DNA of 64,000 nt from Guyparkeria hydrothermalis (GCF_023555385.1 NZ_JAJSED010000001.1:2214311-2278310); one strand, 5' to 3'. Positions 45,462-55,691 are shown, counted from the first letter of the stretch. Numbers and translations: made by a program. Notes: generated by a model not told the origin, from the letters alone.

Positions 45462-46373
45462 TCACGTTGGGGCGGCGGGCAGCGGGTGGCGCTGTCGCCA
45501 CTCCCCGATCCAGCGGTCCAGTCGCTCGCTGATCGAGGCGCCGCTCGTGGCCTGGAGGCCGAGAACGGCCGCCGCGACGTCGAGGTTCGCCGCGGCCTCT
45601 CGGTTGTCCAGTGGCCGGGCGTGATTGGTCTTGCTCAGCTTGCGGCCGTCCGGGCCGTTGACCAGCGGCAGGTGGAAGTAGCCGGGTGCTGTCAGGCCGA
45701 GGGCCTCGGCCAGCTCGACGTGCAGCGGGGTCAGTTCCGCCAGGTCCTCGCCGCGGACCACCTGGGTGATGCCCATCGCGGCATCATCGACCACATTGGC
45801 GAGATGGTAGGCGATCGGGCCGTCGGCACGGCGGAGGACCGGATCGCCCACCTCGGCGGCGAGTCGTTGGCGGATGGAGCCCAGCCGCCGGTCGGCAACC
45901 CGGCGCTCGGTGTCACCGACACGGAATCGCAGGGCATGGCGCTCGTCCTCGGCGGCCGGCTTCTCGCGGCAGAAGCCCGGATAGACCGGACCGATCGCAC
46001 CCATCGTCTGGCCGTGTTCGGCTGCCCAGGCCCGCAGATGGGCGCGGGTGCAGCCGCAGCGATAGACTCGTCCGGCCTCAGCCAGTTGTTCCAGTGCTTC
46101 CTCGTAGTGATCCCGCCGACGGCTCTGGAAGATCACGCTGCCATCGGGCTTGAGTCCGTGAGCCTCGAGCTGGGCGAGGATGGCATCGATGGCCTCCGGG
46201 CGGCTGCGCGCTTCATCGGTGTCGTCGATGCGTACCGACCAGCGCCCGCCCTGGGCACGGGCATCGAGAAAGCTGCCCAGCGCGGCGACCAGCGAGCCGG
46301 CGTGCAGCGGCCCGGACGGGGTCGGGGCAAAGCGGCCGTGGTAGCGGTCCTGGGACGGGGGCGTGCTGGTCAT
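45462..46373 (-). CDS. gluQ: Glutamyl-Q tRNA(Asp) synthetase
   Basis: This paralogue of the glutamyl-tRNA synthetase catalytic domain attaches glutamate to queuosine in tRNA(Asp). The 303-residue protein has the HIGH-like motif FAPTPSGPLHAGSL, a zinc site with CGC and a later YPGFC, and KLSKTN in place of KMSKS. The anticodon-binding domain of GltX is absent, as expected. The ATG at 46373 starts just before RYHGRFAPTPSG. dksA, a frequent neighbour in other species, is not here. Confidence 0.95.
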   Translation of the reverse strand: MTSTPPSQDRYHGRFAPTPSGPLHAGSLVAALGSFLDARAQGGRWSVRIDDTDEARSRPEAIDAILAQLEAHGLKPDGSVIFQSRRRDHYEEALEQLAEAGRVYRCGCTRAHLRAWAAEHGQTMGAIGPVYPGFCREKPAAEDERHALRFRVGDTERRVADRRLGSIRQRLAAEVGDPVLRRADGPIAYHLANVVDDAAMGITQVVRGEDLAELTPLHVELAEALGLTAPGYFHLPLVNGPDGRKLSKTNHARPLDNREAAANLDVAAAVLGLQATSGASISERLDRWIGEWRQRHPLPAAPT

Positions 46374-46496
46374 CTCGGTTCGGTCGGTTATCGATTGCGT
46401 TGACGAATGGATAATGTCGCCAAGCGACGAACTCAAGGCCTTTTTCGGCATCCTACACGGGCCCGTCCAACCACCGTCATCCGAAAGCGTAAAGTG

Positions 46497-48494
46497 ATGC
46501 CCATGTCCGCCCCCCTGTCGTTCCCACTGCCGCGTCTGCTCCGCTTCCTGCCGATGCTGCTCGTCGCCCCGATGTTCGTGGCGTCGGTCGACGCGGTTGG
46601 CGCCGCATACCTGCAGGGCGAGCCGCCGGCGGGACTGGCGGCCGGGCTGGAGGCCATCGAGCGACACGATCGAGCCGGATTCCGTCTGGCGCTAGAAACG
46701 GTCGAACGCCAGACGCATGGCGAATCGATCCGGCTCTATCTGCAGACGCGCTGGCTGCTCGAACGGGTCGACGAGGAGCCAGCCGCCGTCGCCGCGCAGT
46801 TGCGCGAGCACCCCCAGGACCCGTTGGCGCCTCTTCTCAAGCGTCGCTACCTCGACCACCTTGCCGAACAGGAGTCCTGGGGGCAGTACCAGCTGGTGTT
46901 CGAGCGCGCGCCCGAGATCACGGCCGGCACGCGCCGGCAGTGTGCCTACTGGGAGGCCGAGCTCGCGCTCGAGGGAACACTCACCGGCGATCAGGCCGAC
47001 GAGGCGCTGGCGGTATGGCAGCAAGGCCGCAGCCAGCCGGAGGCCTGCGACCCGGCCTTCGCCTGGCTCGAGTCCAACGACTATCTGGACGCGGCCGCCT
47101 ACCGGGCGCGTATCCGGGCGGCGGTAACGGCGGGTCAGGACGGACTGGCCCGCTACCTGGTTCGGCGTGGGCCGACGGGGCTAGTCGCCTATCGCGATCG
47201 TTGGATCGCGCTGCGTGATCGGCCGGCCACCGCCGTGGCCGAGCGCATCGAGGCCGAGGGTGACGCCGAGGCGATCACCCAGGGGCTCTTGTGGCTGGCC
47301 AAGAAGGATCCGGCCCGTGCGCGTGAGCTTCTCGAACGAGCGTCCCGCCTGGAGCTGGTCGATGACGAACAGGCCGGGTCGGTGGCACGACTGGCGGCTC
47401 TCAAGGCGGCCTACCGCTACGAACCGCAGGCCTACGAGTGGCTGCGCGAGGTACCGCTCTCGGCGCGCGATCACGAGGTCTGGACCTGGACGGTGCGCTC
47501 GGCCCTGCGTCACCTCGACTGGTCGCGGGTAAAGCGGGCGATCGACGCCATGCCCGAGGAGATTGCCGCCGAGCGCGAATGGCGCTTCTGGCGCGCCGAA
47601 GCGGATCACCGCCTTGGCCAGAAAACGGCGGCCCGCCAGGCCTGGCGCGAGCTGGCCGAGACGCCCGACTACCATGGCTTTCTTGCGGCCGATCGTCTCG
47701 GGATCCGCTATCCGCTTCCGGCGGAGGCCATCGAGCCCCCGCAGCCGGCCGACGAGGCCGTCGCCGATCTGGAGGGTCGGCCGTGGCTCGCGCTGGCGTT
47801 CGCGTTGCAGCGGCTGGATCGCCCGGAGGACGCCCGCCGGCTGTTCGAGCACGCGCTGGACAATGTGGCCGACGAGCGTCTTCCCGCGCTGGCCTGGCTG
47901 GCCGACCAGGCCGGCTGGGCTGATCGTGCCTCCGTAGTGCTCGCCCGCATGAAGGCCTTCCACGATCCCGAATGGCTGGCGGCCCGGTACGCGACGCCGT
48001 ATCGTTCCCTGGTGGAGGCGCAGGCGGAACGACAGGCCATCCCGCCGGCGTGGGTGTATTCGGTCATGCGGCGTGAAAGCCTGTTCATGCGCGACATCGG
48101 TTCCGGCGTGGGCGCGCAGGGCCTGATGCAACTGATGCCGGCGACCGGGCGCTGGATCAACCGGCAGGCCGACCTGGGCCTCGCGCCGCTTCGCCTGACC
48201 GACCCCGGCACGAACATCGCCCTCGGGGCGGCCTATCTCGGTCACATGGCGGAGCGCTTCGACGAGCGCTACCCGCTGGCCATCGCCGCTTACAATGCCG
48301 GTCCGGGGCGGGTTCGGGACTGGCTGCCCGAGGTGCCGCTGCCCGGTGATGTCTGGGTGGACACGATCCTGTTCGACGAGACGCGGGCCTACGCCCGGGC
48401 GGTGCTGGCCGGGATGGTGATCTACCACTGGCGTCTGACCGGCCGGCCCGAGCGCCTCGGTACGCTGCTGCCGGTGATACCGTCAGCGGACTGA
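46497..48494 (+). CDS. slt: Soluble lytic murein transglycosylase
   Basis: This periplasmic enzyme cleaves the peptidoglycan glycan strand to 1,6-anhydro products. The 665-residue precursor has a signal peptide (about residues 1-38), a long alpha-superhelical region, and the catalytic domain at the C-terminus with MRRESLFMRDIGSGVGAQG LMQLMPATG and AYNAGPGRV. The catalytic glutamate is in RRESLF. The start could also be the ATG at 46503. Confidence 0.94.
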   Translation: MPMSAPLSFPLPRLLRFLPMLLVAPMFVASVDAVGAAYLQGEPPAGLAAGLEAIERHDRAGFRLALETVERQTHGESIRLYLQTRWLLERVDEEPAAVAAQLREHPQDPLAPLLKRRYLDHLAEQESWGQYQLVFERAPEITAGTRRQCAYWEAELALEGTLTGDQADEALAVWQQGRSQPEACDPAFAWLESNDYLDAAAYRARIRAAVTAGQDGLARYLVRRGPTGLVAYRDRWIALRDRPATAVAERIEAEGDAEAITQGLLWLAKKDPARARELLERASRLELVDDEQAGSVARLAALKAAYRYEPQAYEWLREVPLSARDHEVWTWTVRSALRHLDWSRVKRAIDAMPEEIAAEREWRFWRAEADHRLGQKTAARQAWRELAETPDYHGFLAADRLGIRYPLPAEAIEPPQPADEAVADLEGRPWLALAFALQRLDRPEDARRLFEHALDNVADERLPALAWLADQAGWADRASVVLARMKAFHDPEWLAARYATPYRSLVEAQAERQAIPPAWVYSVMRRESLFMRDIGSGVGAQGLMQLMPATGRWINRQADLGLAPLRLTDPGTNIALGAAYLGHMAERFDERYPLAIAAYNAGPGRVRDWLPEVPLPGDVWVDTILFDETRAYARAVLAGMVIYHWRLTGRPERLGTLLPVIPSAD

Positions 48495-48520
48495 TTCCAC
48501 GTCATGCCAGGGAGCCGGCT

Positions 48521-50071
48521 TTGTCTGTCACCAGTGCACCACCCAGTTTTCTCTTTTTCGACCTCGAGACCACCGGCGCCGACCCGGCCTTCGACCGGCC
48601 GCTGCAGTTCGCCGCGATCCGCACCGACATGGCATTGCAGCCGATCGGCGAGCCGGTGGTCTGGTACGCCCGCGTGCCTGAGGATTGCCTGCCGCACCCC
48701 GCGGCGGTGATGACCACCGGCATCCTGCCGGATGCCCCGGAACTGGCCGGGGCCGACAGCGAGGCGAACCTCGCCAACCGGATCCATCGGCTTGTCAGTC
48801 AGCCGAATACCTGTGTGGTGGGGTTCAACAACCTGCGCTTCGATGCGCCGATGCTGCGCTTTCTCTTCTGGCGCAACCTCATGGACCCCTACCGTCACGA
48901 GTGGGCCGACGGCAACAGCCGTTTCGACGTGCTCGACGCTGCCCGCGCGTATCGTCTGCTGGTGCCGGGTGCGCTCAACTGGCCGGTCGGCAGCGACGGT
49001 CGGCCGACCCTGCGGCTGGCCGAGCTCTCGGCGGTCAACGGGCTGACGCACGAGCACGCGCACGACGCGCTCTCGGACGTGGAGGCGACCATCGACCTGG
49101 CCCGCCGGCTGCGCGAGGCAGATACGGCGCTCTGGGAGTACCTGCTGGCCGCCCGGGACAAGCGACAGGTGGCCCGACTGATCGACTCGCCCGATAGTTC
49201 GCCGTTTCTGCACGTCTCGCCGCGGCTGCCGGCGCGCGTCGCCTCGGCGTCGATGTTCTGCTCGTTCGGTCAGGTCGACGGCAACCGCAATCGACGCGAA
49301 TGCTGGGACCTGCGCTTCGACCCGCTGCCGTGGCTGGATCTTGACGCCGAGGCCTGGGCCGAACGGCGGTTTCTCAAGAGCCCGCCCGAGGATGCCGAGC
49401 GCGACTGGGACGAGCTGCGCCTCCCGATAAAGTCCATCCATCTCAACCGGGTGCCGGTGGTGTTGCCGGCCGACGCGCTCGATCGTGAAGGCGTCGCCCA
49501 GCGCATGGTCATCGACCGGGAGCGGATCGCCCTGCATGCCGAGCGATTCCGTGAGCACCTGCCGGCGTTAAGGGAGCGGCTGATCGGCGCGCTCGAGCTG
49601 ACCGAGGGCGAATTTCCGCCCAAGCCGGTCGAGCAGTCCCTCTATGCCGGGTTTGTCCCCCCGGCCGATCGTCGTCATATGGATGACTGGTGGCAGCGGG
49701 CGCGCTCGCTTGGCTCGCGGCAGGAGGCGATCGATCATGCCCGCGATCTCATGGCCTGGTCGTTCGAGGACGATCGCCTGCCCGAACTGGTGGAGGGGTT
49801 CGTGGCCCGCAACCTGCCCGAGGCCCTGGACGCCGCGGGCAGGGAGCGCTGGCACAGGAGGCTGGTCGATCAGCTACGCCCCGGCCAGGCGCAGGAGGGG
49901 GATCCGTCCGCTCGCGACTTCCCCGGTCTGCGTGCCGAGCTGGAGCGGCTGGAGCACGATGAGCACTGGTCGGTCGAGCAGCGCGCATTGCTGGAGCCCT
50001 ACCGGCGGTGGCTCTCGGAGCGAGAGCGCGAGGTGGGGTCGGGGGTGCCGAATGGTCAGGGAACGGCCTAG
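48521..50071 (+). CDS. sbcB: Exodeoxyribonuclease I
   Basis: A 3'-to-5' single-strand DNA exonuclease acting in mismatch repair and recombination. The DEDD-type exonuclease motif FLFFDLETTGAD is at the N-terminus and the HDALSDVEATI motif near residue 185; SH3-like and C-terminal helical domains follow in 516 residues. The only sensible start is TTG at 48521, with GGGAG at 48509-48513. It lies 26 bp after slt. Confidence 0.95.
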   Translation: MSVTSAPPSFLFFDLETTGADPAFDRPLQFAAIRTDMALQPIGEPVVWYARVPEDCLPHPAAVMTTGILPDAPELAGADSEANLANRIHRLVSQPNTCVVGFNNLRFDAPMLRFLFWRNLMDPYRHEWADGNSRFDVLDAARAYRLLVPGALNWPVGSDGRPTLRLAELSAVNGLTHEHAHDALSDVEATIDLARRLREADTALWEYLLAARDKRQVARLIDSPDSSPFLHVSPRLPARVASASMFCSFGQVDGNRNRRECWDLRFDPLPWLDLDAEAWAERRFLKSPPEDAERDWDELRLPIKSIHLNRVPVVLPADALDREGVAQRMVIDRERIALHAERFREHLPALRERLIGALELTEGEFPPKPVEQSLYAGFVPPADRRHMDDWWQRARSLGSRQEAIDHARDLMAWSFEDDRLPELVEGFVARNLPEALDAAGRERWHRRLVDQLRPGQAQEGDPSARDFPGLRAELERLEHDEHWSVEQRALLEPYRRWLSEREREVGSGVPNGQGTA

Positions 50072-50150
50072 CCGGCGTAGGGTCAATTACTTGGCTCAAG
50101 TTGTGCCGGTATGGGGCCGATAACCTCGAAGTACAGATGAGGAAACTGCC

Positions 50151-50786
50151 ATGAGTTTTACGGTCTTCGGGCGTGGGGTGAGCGATCCCGTGACCATCGA
50201 CGAGGCGACGTCGCCGGGATTGCTGCGGCCGCCCATGATGGTCGAGCCGGTTCGCGCCGTACGGGAAGACCGGGGCGGGACCTCCTTCCAGCGGGGCGCC
50301 CGCGGCGGTGCTGGCGCCGAGCGGCTGCGTGCCTATTACGAGGCGTCGGGGGCGGTCAACCGGGAGCCGGCGCCGGTGTCCCTGGCCGAGCAGATCATGT
50401 CGAAGCCGCCGATCACCATCGGCATCAACGATACCGTCGGGCGGGCCCGTGACTTGATGGCCGACCGTGGCATCGGCCTGCTGCCGGTGATGGGGGATGA
50501 CGGACGGATCGAGGCGATCATCACGCGGGGGGATATTACCCGGCAGCGGATTCGCTACACGGATCTGGCCAAGATGCCGGTGGGAGCCATCTCGCGTTTC
50601 GAGGTCCTCACCGCCGGCCCCAAGACGAACATCCGCGAGCTCGCCCGGGTGCTGATCGACCAGGACATCCGTGGCATGCCGATCGTCGACCAGGGCGAGG
50701 ATCCGCCGCGAGTGATCGGCGTGGTCACGCGCAGCGACATCCTGCGCGCACTGATCAACTACGCGCCGCTCGAACTCTGGCTGTAG
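50151..50786 (+). CDS. CBS-domain-pair protein
   Basis: A 211-residue protein whose second half (about residues 78-205) holds two CBS motifs: ITIGINDTVGRARDLMADRGIGLLPVMGDDG and TNIRELARVLIDQDIRGMPIVDQG...GVVTRSDILRAL. Such pairs bind adenine nucleotides or SAM. The N-terminal 75 residues are Gly/Arg-rich and look disordered. There is no membrane segment or catalytic domain. It is followed by the convergent CZB protein gene after 15 bp. Confidence 0.9.
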   Translation: MSFTVFGRGVSDPVTIDEATSPGLLRPPMMVEPVRAVREDRGGTSFQRGARGGAGAERLRAYYEASGAVNREPAPVSLAEQIMSKPPITIGINDTVGRARDLMADRGIGLLPVMGDDGRIEAIITRGDITRQRIRYTDLAKMPVGAISRFEVLTAGPKTNIRELARVLIDQDIRGMPIVDQGEDPPRVIGVVTRSDILRALINYAPLELWL

Positions 50787-50801
50787 CCGCGTTCTGACCG
50801 C

Positions 50802-51218
50802 TCAGTCGGTCTGGCGATGGGCGAGCAGGCAACTGTCGCTGTAGGCGTCGCGCATCAGGTTGAAGCAGGTCGCCAGGAACAGGCTCTGCAGCTCGACGAA
50901 CTCGTCGAAGGATTCGCGTTCCGCCTGCTCCCCACCTTCGGCGCTCGTCAGCAGCGTGTCCGCCGACTTGTGCATCTTCACGTGCAGCTGGTGGACCTTG
51001 TCGAACTCGGCCTGTCGTCCCGGCGGGGCACCATGGCTTTCCAGGAACCGACCAAAACGGCACTCGTGCTCGCTCAGGGCAGGGCGGGGCGTGCGATAGA
51101 GCAGCACCGCCATGATCCGCGAGTACCAGTCGAAGTGCCAGTACGTGACTTCCTCGAAGCCGTCGATGAAAGCCTGATAGTCGAATTGCTCGGACCAATC
51201 CGGGGTGGGAGCGCTCAT
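50802..51218 (-). CDS. Stand-alone CZB (chemoreceptor zinc-binding) domain protein
   Basis: The 138 residues form one helical domain with the CZB pattern: His28 in YWHFDW, Cys53 in HECRFG, and His79 and His83 in HQLHVKMH. These four correspond well to the zinc ligands described for the CZB domain of DgcZ. Normally CZB is attached to chemoreceptors or diguanylate cyclases; here there is no output domain. It may sense zinc or a thiol oxidant such as hypochlorous acid through the Zn-Cys core and act on a partner. Confidence 0.78.
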   Translation of the reverse strand: MSAPTPDWSEQFDYQAFIDGFEEVTYWHFDWYSRIMAVLLYRTPRPALSEHECRFGRFLESHGAPPGRQAEFDKVHQLHVKMHKSADTLLTSAEGGEQAERESFDEFVELQSLFLATCFNLMRDAYSDSCLLAHRQTD

Positions 51219-51308
51219 GAGGGGCCTTTACTCGGGCGTGGATCGTGAATTCAGTCTAGGCGATTTGCTCGCCGCCCGACAGGGGCGGCACGCGAGGTGC
51301 CGGTCGAG

Positions 51309-52064
51309 TCACCGCTCGAGCAGGCCCTTGAGGTAGCCCAGGTCGATCACGCCATGCTCGGGCGCCGGCCCGGCGAGGGTCTCGGCGGGTTCGTTCGGCT
51401 CGCCCAGATCCGTGTGCACCGCGATCGCGCCGTCGAAGTCGTCCCCGGCGGTGTAGTCATTGACTGTGACGATCACCGGCACGTCGGCATCGCGCGCCGA
51501 GCGCACGCCGTTGGCCGAATCCTCCAGGGCGATCGTCTCGTTCGCCGACAGGTTCATCTGCTCGAGGGTGTAGTGGTAGATGTCCGCCGCCGGCTTCTTG
51601 GCCGGGACGATGTCGCCGGCAGCGATCAGCTCGAACCAGTCGGGGCTGTCGTCCCCCAGCGTTGCCTTCAGAAGGCCGGTGACGTTCTCCGGCGTGGTGG
51701 TCGTGGTGATGGCCAGTCGCACTCCTGCCTGGCGGGCCTCGGCGATCAGGCGAGCCACGCCGGGGCGCAACGGGATCTCGCCCTGACGCAGCAGCTCGAG
51801 ATAATGAGCCGTCTTGGCCTTGTGCAGGCCGGCGATCCAGACCGTGAGGTCGTCGACGTCGGGAACTTCCGGTGCCCAGCTGTCGATGAAGTAGCGGATG
51901 CGTTCCTTGCCGCCGGTTACCGCCAGCAGTTCGCCGTAGGTGGGCACGTCCCAGTGCCAGTCGAGTCCCGCCTCGCGGAAGGCGAGATTGAAGGCCACGC
52001 GATGGCCGTCACGTTCGGTGTCGGCCATGGTGCCGTCGACGTCGAAAAGAATGGCTTGCAGCAT
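51309..52064 (-). CDS. HAD-family phosphatase, CbbY-like
   Basis: The 251-residue protein shows the HAD motif DVDGTMADTE near residue 8, a TTTTTP motif II threonine, KKPAADIY with the motif III lysine and the acidic EDSANG motif IV, in the beta-phosphoglucomutase/CbbY subgroup. CbbY of autotrophs removes xylulose-1,5-bisphosphate, an inhibitor of Rubisco, so this fits a Calvin-cycle organism, but no Rubisco genes are here and other sugar phosphates are possible. The start at 52064 (MLQAILFDVDG) is preferred to an in-frame start 12 bases upstream. Confidence 0.85.
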   Translation of the reverse strand: MLQAILFDVDGTMADTERDGHRVAFNLAFREAGLDWHWDVPTYGELLAVTGGKERIRYFIDSWAPEVPDVDDLTVWIAGLHKAKTAHYLELLRQGEIPLRPGVARLIAEARQAGVRLAITTTTTPENVTGLLKATLGDDSPDWFELIAAGDIVPAKKPAADIYHYTLEQMNLSANETIALEDSANGVRSARDADVPVIVTVNDYTAGDDFDGAIAVHTDLGEPNEPAETLAGPAPEHGVIDLGYLKGLLER

Positions 52065-52145
52065 GCAGGGTTCCAACTTTGGTTACCATTGTGTCCGTTC
52101 CCGTGGAACGGGGGACATGAATCAAAACGAACGAGAGTCTACGCA

Positions 52146-52955
52146 ATGCGCAAACGACCGGCCAGTTCCGGCGCCCGCTGGATCGCGGGTGGCTGGCAGC
52201 TTCTGAAGACACGGCCCGGCCTGGTCATCGGCAGCGTCCTGCTGATGTACCTGCTTATCTTCCTGACCAGCTTCGTGCCGTTGATCGGCATGGGCGCCGG
52301 CTACCTGCTGGCGCCACTGCTGGGCGGCGGCGTGATCATGATCTTCGTCCGGATCGCCCAGATACTCGAGCGGGCCGAGGAAGAGCCGCTGGCCCGCGAG
52401 CAGCCGATCGGCTTCGACCTGCTCTTCTCCCAGTTCTCGAACGGGGCGCCATGGCGCACGTTGCTGGCGCTGGGTGGCGTGACCATCCTGGTGAATCTCG
52501 CGATGCTGCTCCTGGTCGCCGGCTATCTGGCGGCGGCCATGCCGGAAGGAGGGATGGCGGCGCTGAACAATCCCGAGATCAGCGACAGCGAGAGGGCGGC
52601 CAAGCTGCTGCCGGTCCTGACGTCCGGCGCGGCGATATGGCTGTGGCTGCTGGTGATCGGCCTCTACGTGGTCTACCTGTCGGCCATGCTGTTCGCCATC
52701 CCACGCGTCGTGCTGGCGGGTGACACGGTGCGAGGGGCCCTGTCCGCCAGTTTCCGTGCCGTGTGGTTCAACTGGGTGCCGATGCTGATCTTCGGCCTGA
52801 TCTGGCTGGCGCTGTTTATGACGGTGCCCCTGACGGTGGGCCTGAGCGCGATCCTGCTGGTGCCATGGGGTTGGGCGGCCATGTACGCGGCGTATGTGTC
52901 GATCTTCCCGAGAGCGGAGGGTCAGCCGGAGGAGTCGGACCAACCGGTCGGCTGA
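52146..52955 (+). CDS. BPSS1780-like membrane protein
   Basis: A 269-residue integral membrane protein with about six hydrophobic helices and the family-like N-terminus GARWIAGGWQLLKTRPGLVIG. The function is unknown; similar proteins are widespread in beta- and gammaproteobacteria. The open frame upstream overlaps the opposite-strand phosphatase and is not real; the ATG at 52146 sits just before the first conserved segment. A strong terminator follows. Confidence 0.82.
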   Translation: MRKRPASSGARWIAGGWQLLKTRPGLVIGSVLLMYLLIFLTSFVPLIGMGAGYLLAPLLGGGVIMIFVRIAQILERAEEEPLAREQPIGFDLLFSQFSNGAPWRTLLALGGVTILVNLAMLLLVAGYLAAAMPEGGMAALNNPEISDSERAAKLLPVLTSGAAIWLWLLVIGLYVVYLSAMLFAIPRVVLAGDTVRGALSASFRAVWFNWVPMLIFGLIWLALFMTVPLTVGLSAILLVPWGWAAMYAAYVSIFPRAEGQPEESDQPVG

Positions 52956-52974
52956 TCCGCGCCGGTCGGGCACA

Positions 52975-53004
52975 AAAAAGGCAGCGCCGTGGCGCTGCCT
53001 TTTT
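52975..53004. terminator. Bidirectional intrinsic terminator
   Basis: AAAAAGGCAGCGCC (52975-52988) pairs with GGCGCTGCCTTTTT (52991-53004). It lies between the convergent membrane protein gene and slyD and has T-runs on both strands. Confidence 0.88.
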
Positions 53005-53048
53005 CGTATCCGCCGCGGCTGACGCGACGGGAGTCCGGTCGGTGCGGA

Positions 53049-53531
53049 TCAGTGCTCGTGACCGCCCGGGCCGTGGACGTGGCCGTGCTCGATCTCTTCC
53101 TCGGAGGCCGGGCGCACGTCCTTGACCTCGACGTCGAAGTGCAGGGTCTCGCCCGCCAGCTCGTGGTTGCCGTCGAGGGTGATCTCGTCGCCGTTGACTT
53201 CCTTAATGGTCACGACGGTGACGCCGCCTTCGGTCTGTGCCTGGAAGCGCATGCCCGGCTCGATTTCGTCGACGCCCTGGAACATGGAGCGCGGCACGGT
53301 CTGGATCATTCGCTCGTCGCGCTCGCCGTAGGCTTCTGCCGGCTCGATGCTGACGGTGAAGCTGTCGCCGACCGACTTCTCTTCCAGCGCCTTTTCCAGA
53401 CCCGGGATGATGTTCTGGTGACCGTGCAGGTAGGCCAGCGGGCCGTTCTGCTCGGAGGTGTCCATGACTTCACCGGCATCGTTTTTCAGGGTGTAGTCGA
53501 TGGAAACGACGTGGTCGTTTTGAACTTGCAT
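53049..53531 (-). CDS. slyD: FKBP-type peptidyl-prolyl isomerase SlyD
   Basis: This prolyl isomerase, chaperone and metal-binding protein has an FKBP domain with an inserted IF flap (about residues 70-125) in 160 residues, beginning VSIDYTLKNDAGEVMDTS. The C-terminus is His-rich (HGHVHGPGGHEH), shorter than in E. coli but able to bind nickel or other metals, for example to serve hydrogenase or other metalloenzymes. Confidence 0.95.
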   Translation of the reverse strand: MQVQNDHVVSIDYTLKNDAGEVMDTSEQNGPLAYLHGHQNIIPGLEKALEEKSVGDSFTVSIEPAEAYGERDERMIQTVPRSMFQGVDEIEPGMRFQAQTEGGVTVVTIKEVNGDEITLDGNHELAGETLHFDVEVKDVRPASEEEIEHGHVHGPGGHEH

Positions 53532-53599
53532 TGATTTGCCTCACGTGGACGGCTGTGGATTTGGGGTAGCCTCCCGAACCCGCCTGCGACAGAAGGTAC

Positions 53600-53616
53600 G
53601 CGGGGAGGTTCCCCGC
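53600..53616 (-). terminator. Possible terminator after galU
   Basis: GCGGGGA (53600-53606) pairs with TCCCCGC (53610-53616) across a 3-base loop, about 20 bp past the galU stop. The following T-content is low, so strength is uncertain. Confidence 0.4.
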
Positions 53617-53635
53617 ACGCGGGGGCGTGAGATGC

Positions 53636-54457
53636 CTAGCGCGTGCTGAGGTGATAGAAGTGGTTAGTGGCGGCGACGAAGCCCGATGGGCTGCCGCAGT
53701 CGAAGCGCCGTCCCTTGAACCGGTAGGCGACCACCTTGCCTTGTTCAGCCTGTTCGCGCAAGGCGTCGGTGATCTGGATCTCGCCGCCAGTCCCCGGCGG
53801 GGTGCGGCGCAGGATGTCGAAGATATCCGGCGTGAGGATGTAGCGACCGATGATGGCGAGGTTGCCCGGCGCCTCGTTGGCAGAGGGTTTTTCCACCATC
53901 TCGCTGACCTGGATGACGTCGTCGTCGATCGGCGTGCCACCAATGACACCGTACTTGTGGATGTCCTGTTCCGGGACTTCCTCGACGGCGATCACCGAGC
54001 ACTGATGACGCTCGTAGATGGTGGCCATCTGGGCCATGATGCCGACCGGCGATCCCACGCACAGGTCGTCCGCCAGTACCACGCCGAACGGGTCGTGACC
54101 GACCAGCCGTTCGCCGGTGAGGATGGCGTGCCCGAGACCCAGCATTTCCAGCTGGCGGGTGTAGGAGAAGGTGCAGTTCTCGATCAGGCGGTCGATCGAG
54201 GCGAGCATGGACTCCTTTTTGGTGCCGCGGATCTGGTGCTCGAGTTCGTAGTTGACGTCGAAGTGGTCTTCGAGCGCGCGCTTGCCACGGCCGGTGACCA
54301 TGGCCATCTGCGTCATGCCGGCTTCGAAGGCCTCCTCGACGCCGTACTGGATCAGTGGCCGGTCGAGGATTGGCAGCATCTCCTTGGGCATGACCTTGGT
54401 GGCGGGCAGGAAACGGGTGCCGTAGCCGGCGGCGGGGAAGAGACACTTCTCGATCAT
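53636..54457 (-). CDS. galU: UTP-glucose-1-phosphate uridylyltransferase
   Basis: It makes UDP-glucose for envelope glycans and storage sugars. The 273-residue protein starts MIEKCLFPAAGYGTRFLPATK, the nucleotide-binding signature with PKEMLPI, and has the VLADDLCVG metal/nucleotide motif and a VEKP motif. The ATG overlaps the stop of the upstream DUF2069 gene (TGATG), so the frame that runs through that gene is not part of it. Confidence 0.97.
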   Translation of the reverse strand: MIEKCLFPAAGYGTRFLPATKVMPKEMLPILDRPLIQYGVEEAFEAGMTQMAMVTGRGKRALEDHFDVNYELEHQIRGTKKESMLASIDRLIENCTFSYTRQLEMLGLGHAILTGERLVGHDPFGVVLADDLCVGSPVGIMAQMATIYERHQCSVIAVEEVPEQDIHKYGVIGGTPIDDDVIQVSEMVEKPSANEAPGNLAIIGRYILTPDIFDILRRTPPGTGGEIQITDALREQAEQGKVVAYRFKGRRFDCGSPSGFVAATNHFYHLSTR

Positions 54458-54902
54458 CACGAATCCTCTGCGTTTGATGTTGGCTGTGCGTTCAATGGTG
54501 ACTGGGTGTCGGCGTGCCGGCGGCGAGCGCGACCCTTGAGTGTGCGGCGGCGCTGGATGCTGTGCCACCACGCGGCGAGAAACGCGACCGTGGCCGCGAC
54601 GGCGATCAGCAGGTGCCAGCCGCGGTTGGCGGCTGCCGCCCAGGCGTCGGTGCTTGCGACAAGGAGGTAGAACAACGCGAACAGGGCGGCCCAGACCATG
54701 GTCTTGTAATGGCCACGCCATAGTCCCGGCAGCACCGCGACCGCCGGGAGAAGCAGAAGGCCGGTGGTCACCAGGCCGGGACGGACCTCGGCTTCACCGC
54801 CGAAGGCGATCACCCCGTAGCCGGCGACCACGACCAGCAGGCTGGCGGCCATCAGTCGCAGCGGCCACAGCGGGAGCCCCTCGGCGGTAGTCGCGCCGCG
54901 CA

Positions 54903-54903
<1 letters not shown>
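54457..54903 (-). CDS. DUF2069 membrane protein
   Basis: A 148-residue protein with four hydrophobic helices (about residues 15-35, 45-60, 66-82 and 95-112) and a basic, disordered C-terminal tail. This matches DUF2069, a family of unknown function often found next to wrbA in gammaproteobacteria, as here. The start overlaps the wrbA stop and its stop overlaps the galU start, so wrbA, this gene and galU are chained. Confidence 0.85.
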
Positions 54904-55535
<632 letters not shown>

Positions 55536-55691
55536 TTAGCAATAACCTCGCCCTGAGGGTGGTCTGTCACCCCGTGCCGAGCGGCCTGCCGGGCGACATC
55601 GTTTGCCGGCGACCGGAAGGCTGGTTGGCCCTTTGATTTTCCGTATGTCGAATGGTGGCAGTTCGATGCCGAATGGGACGAGAGGCGTTGC

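Noticed and set aside
53532-53635. Small gene between slyD and galU
   Set aside because: Only about 100 bp, with a GC-rich hairpin and no start with a ribosome site.
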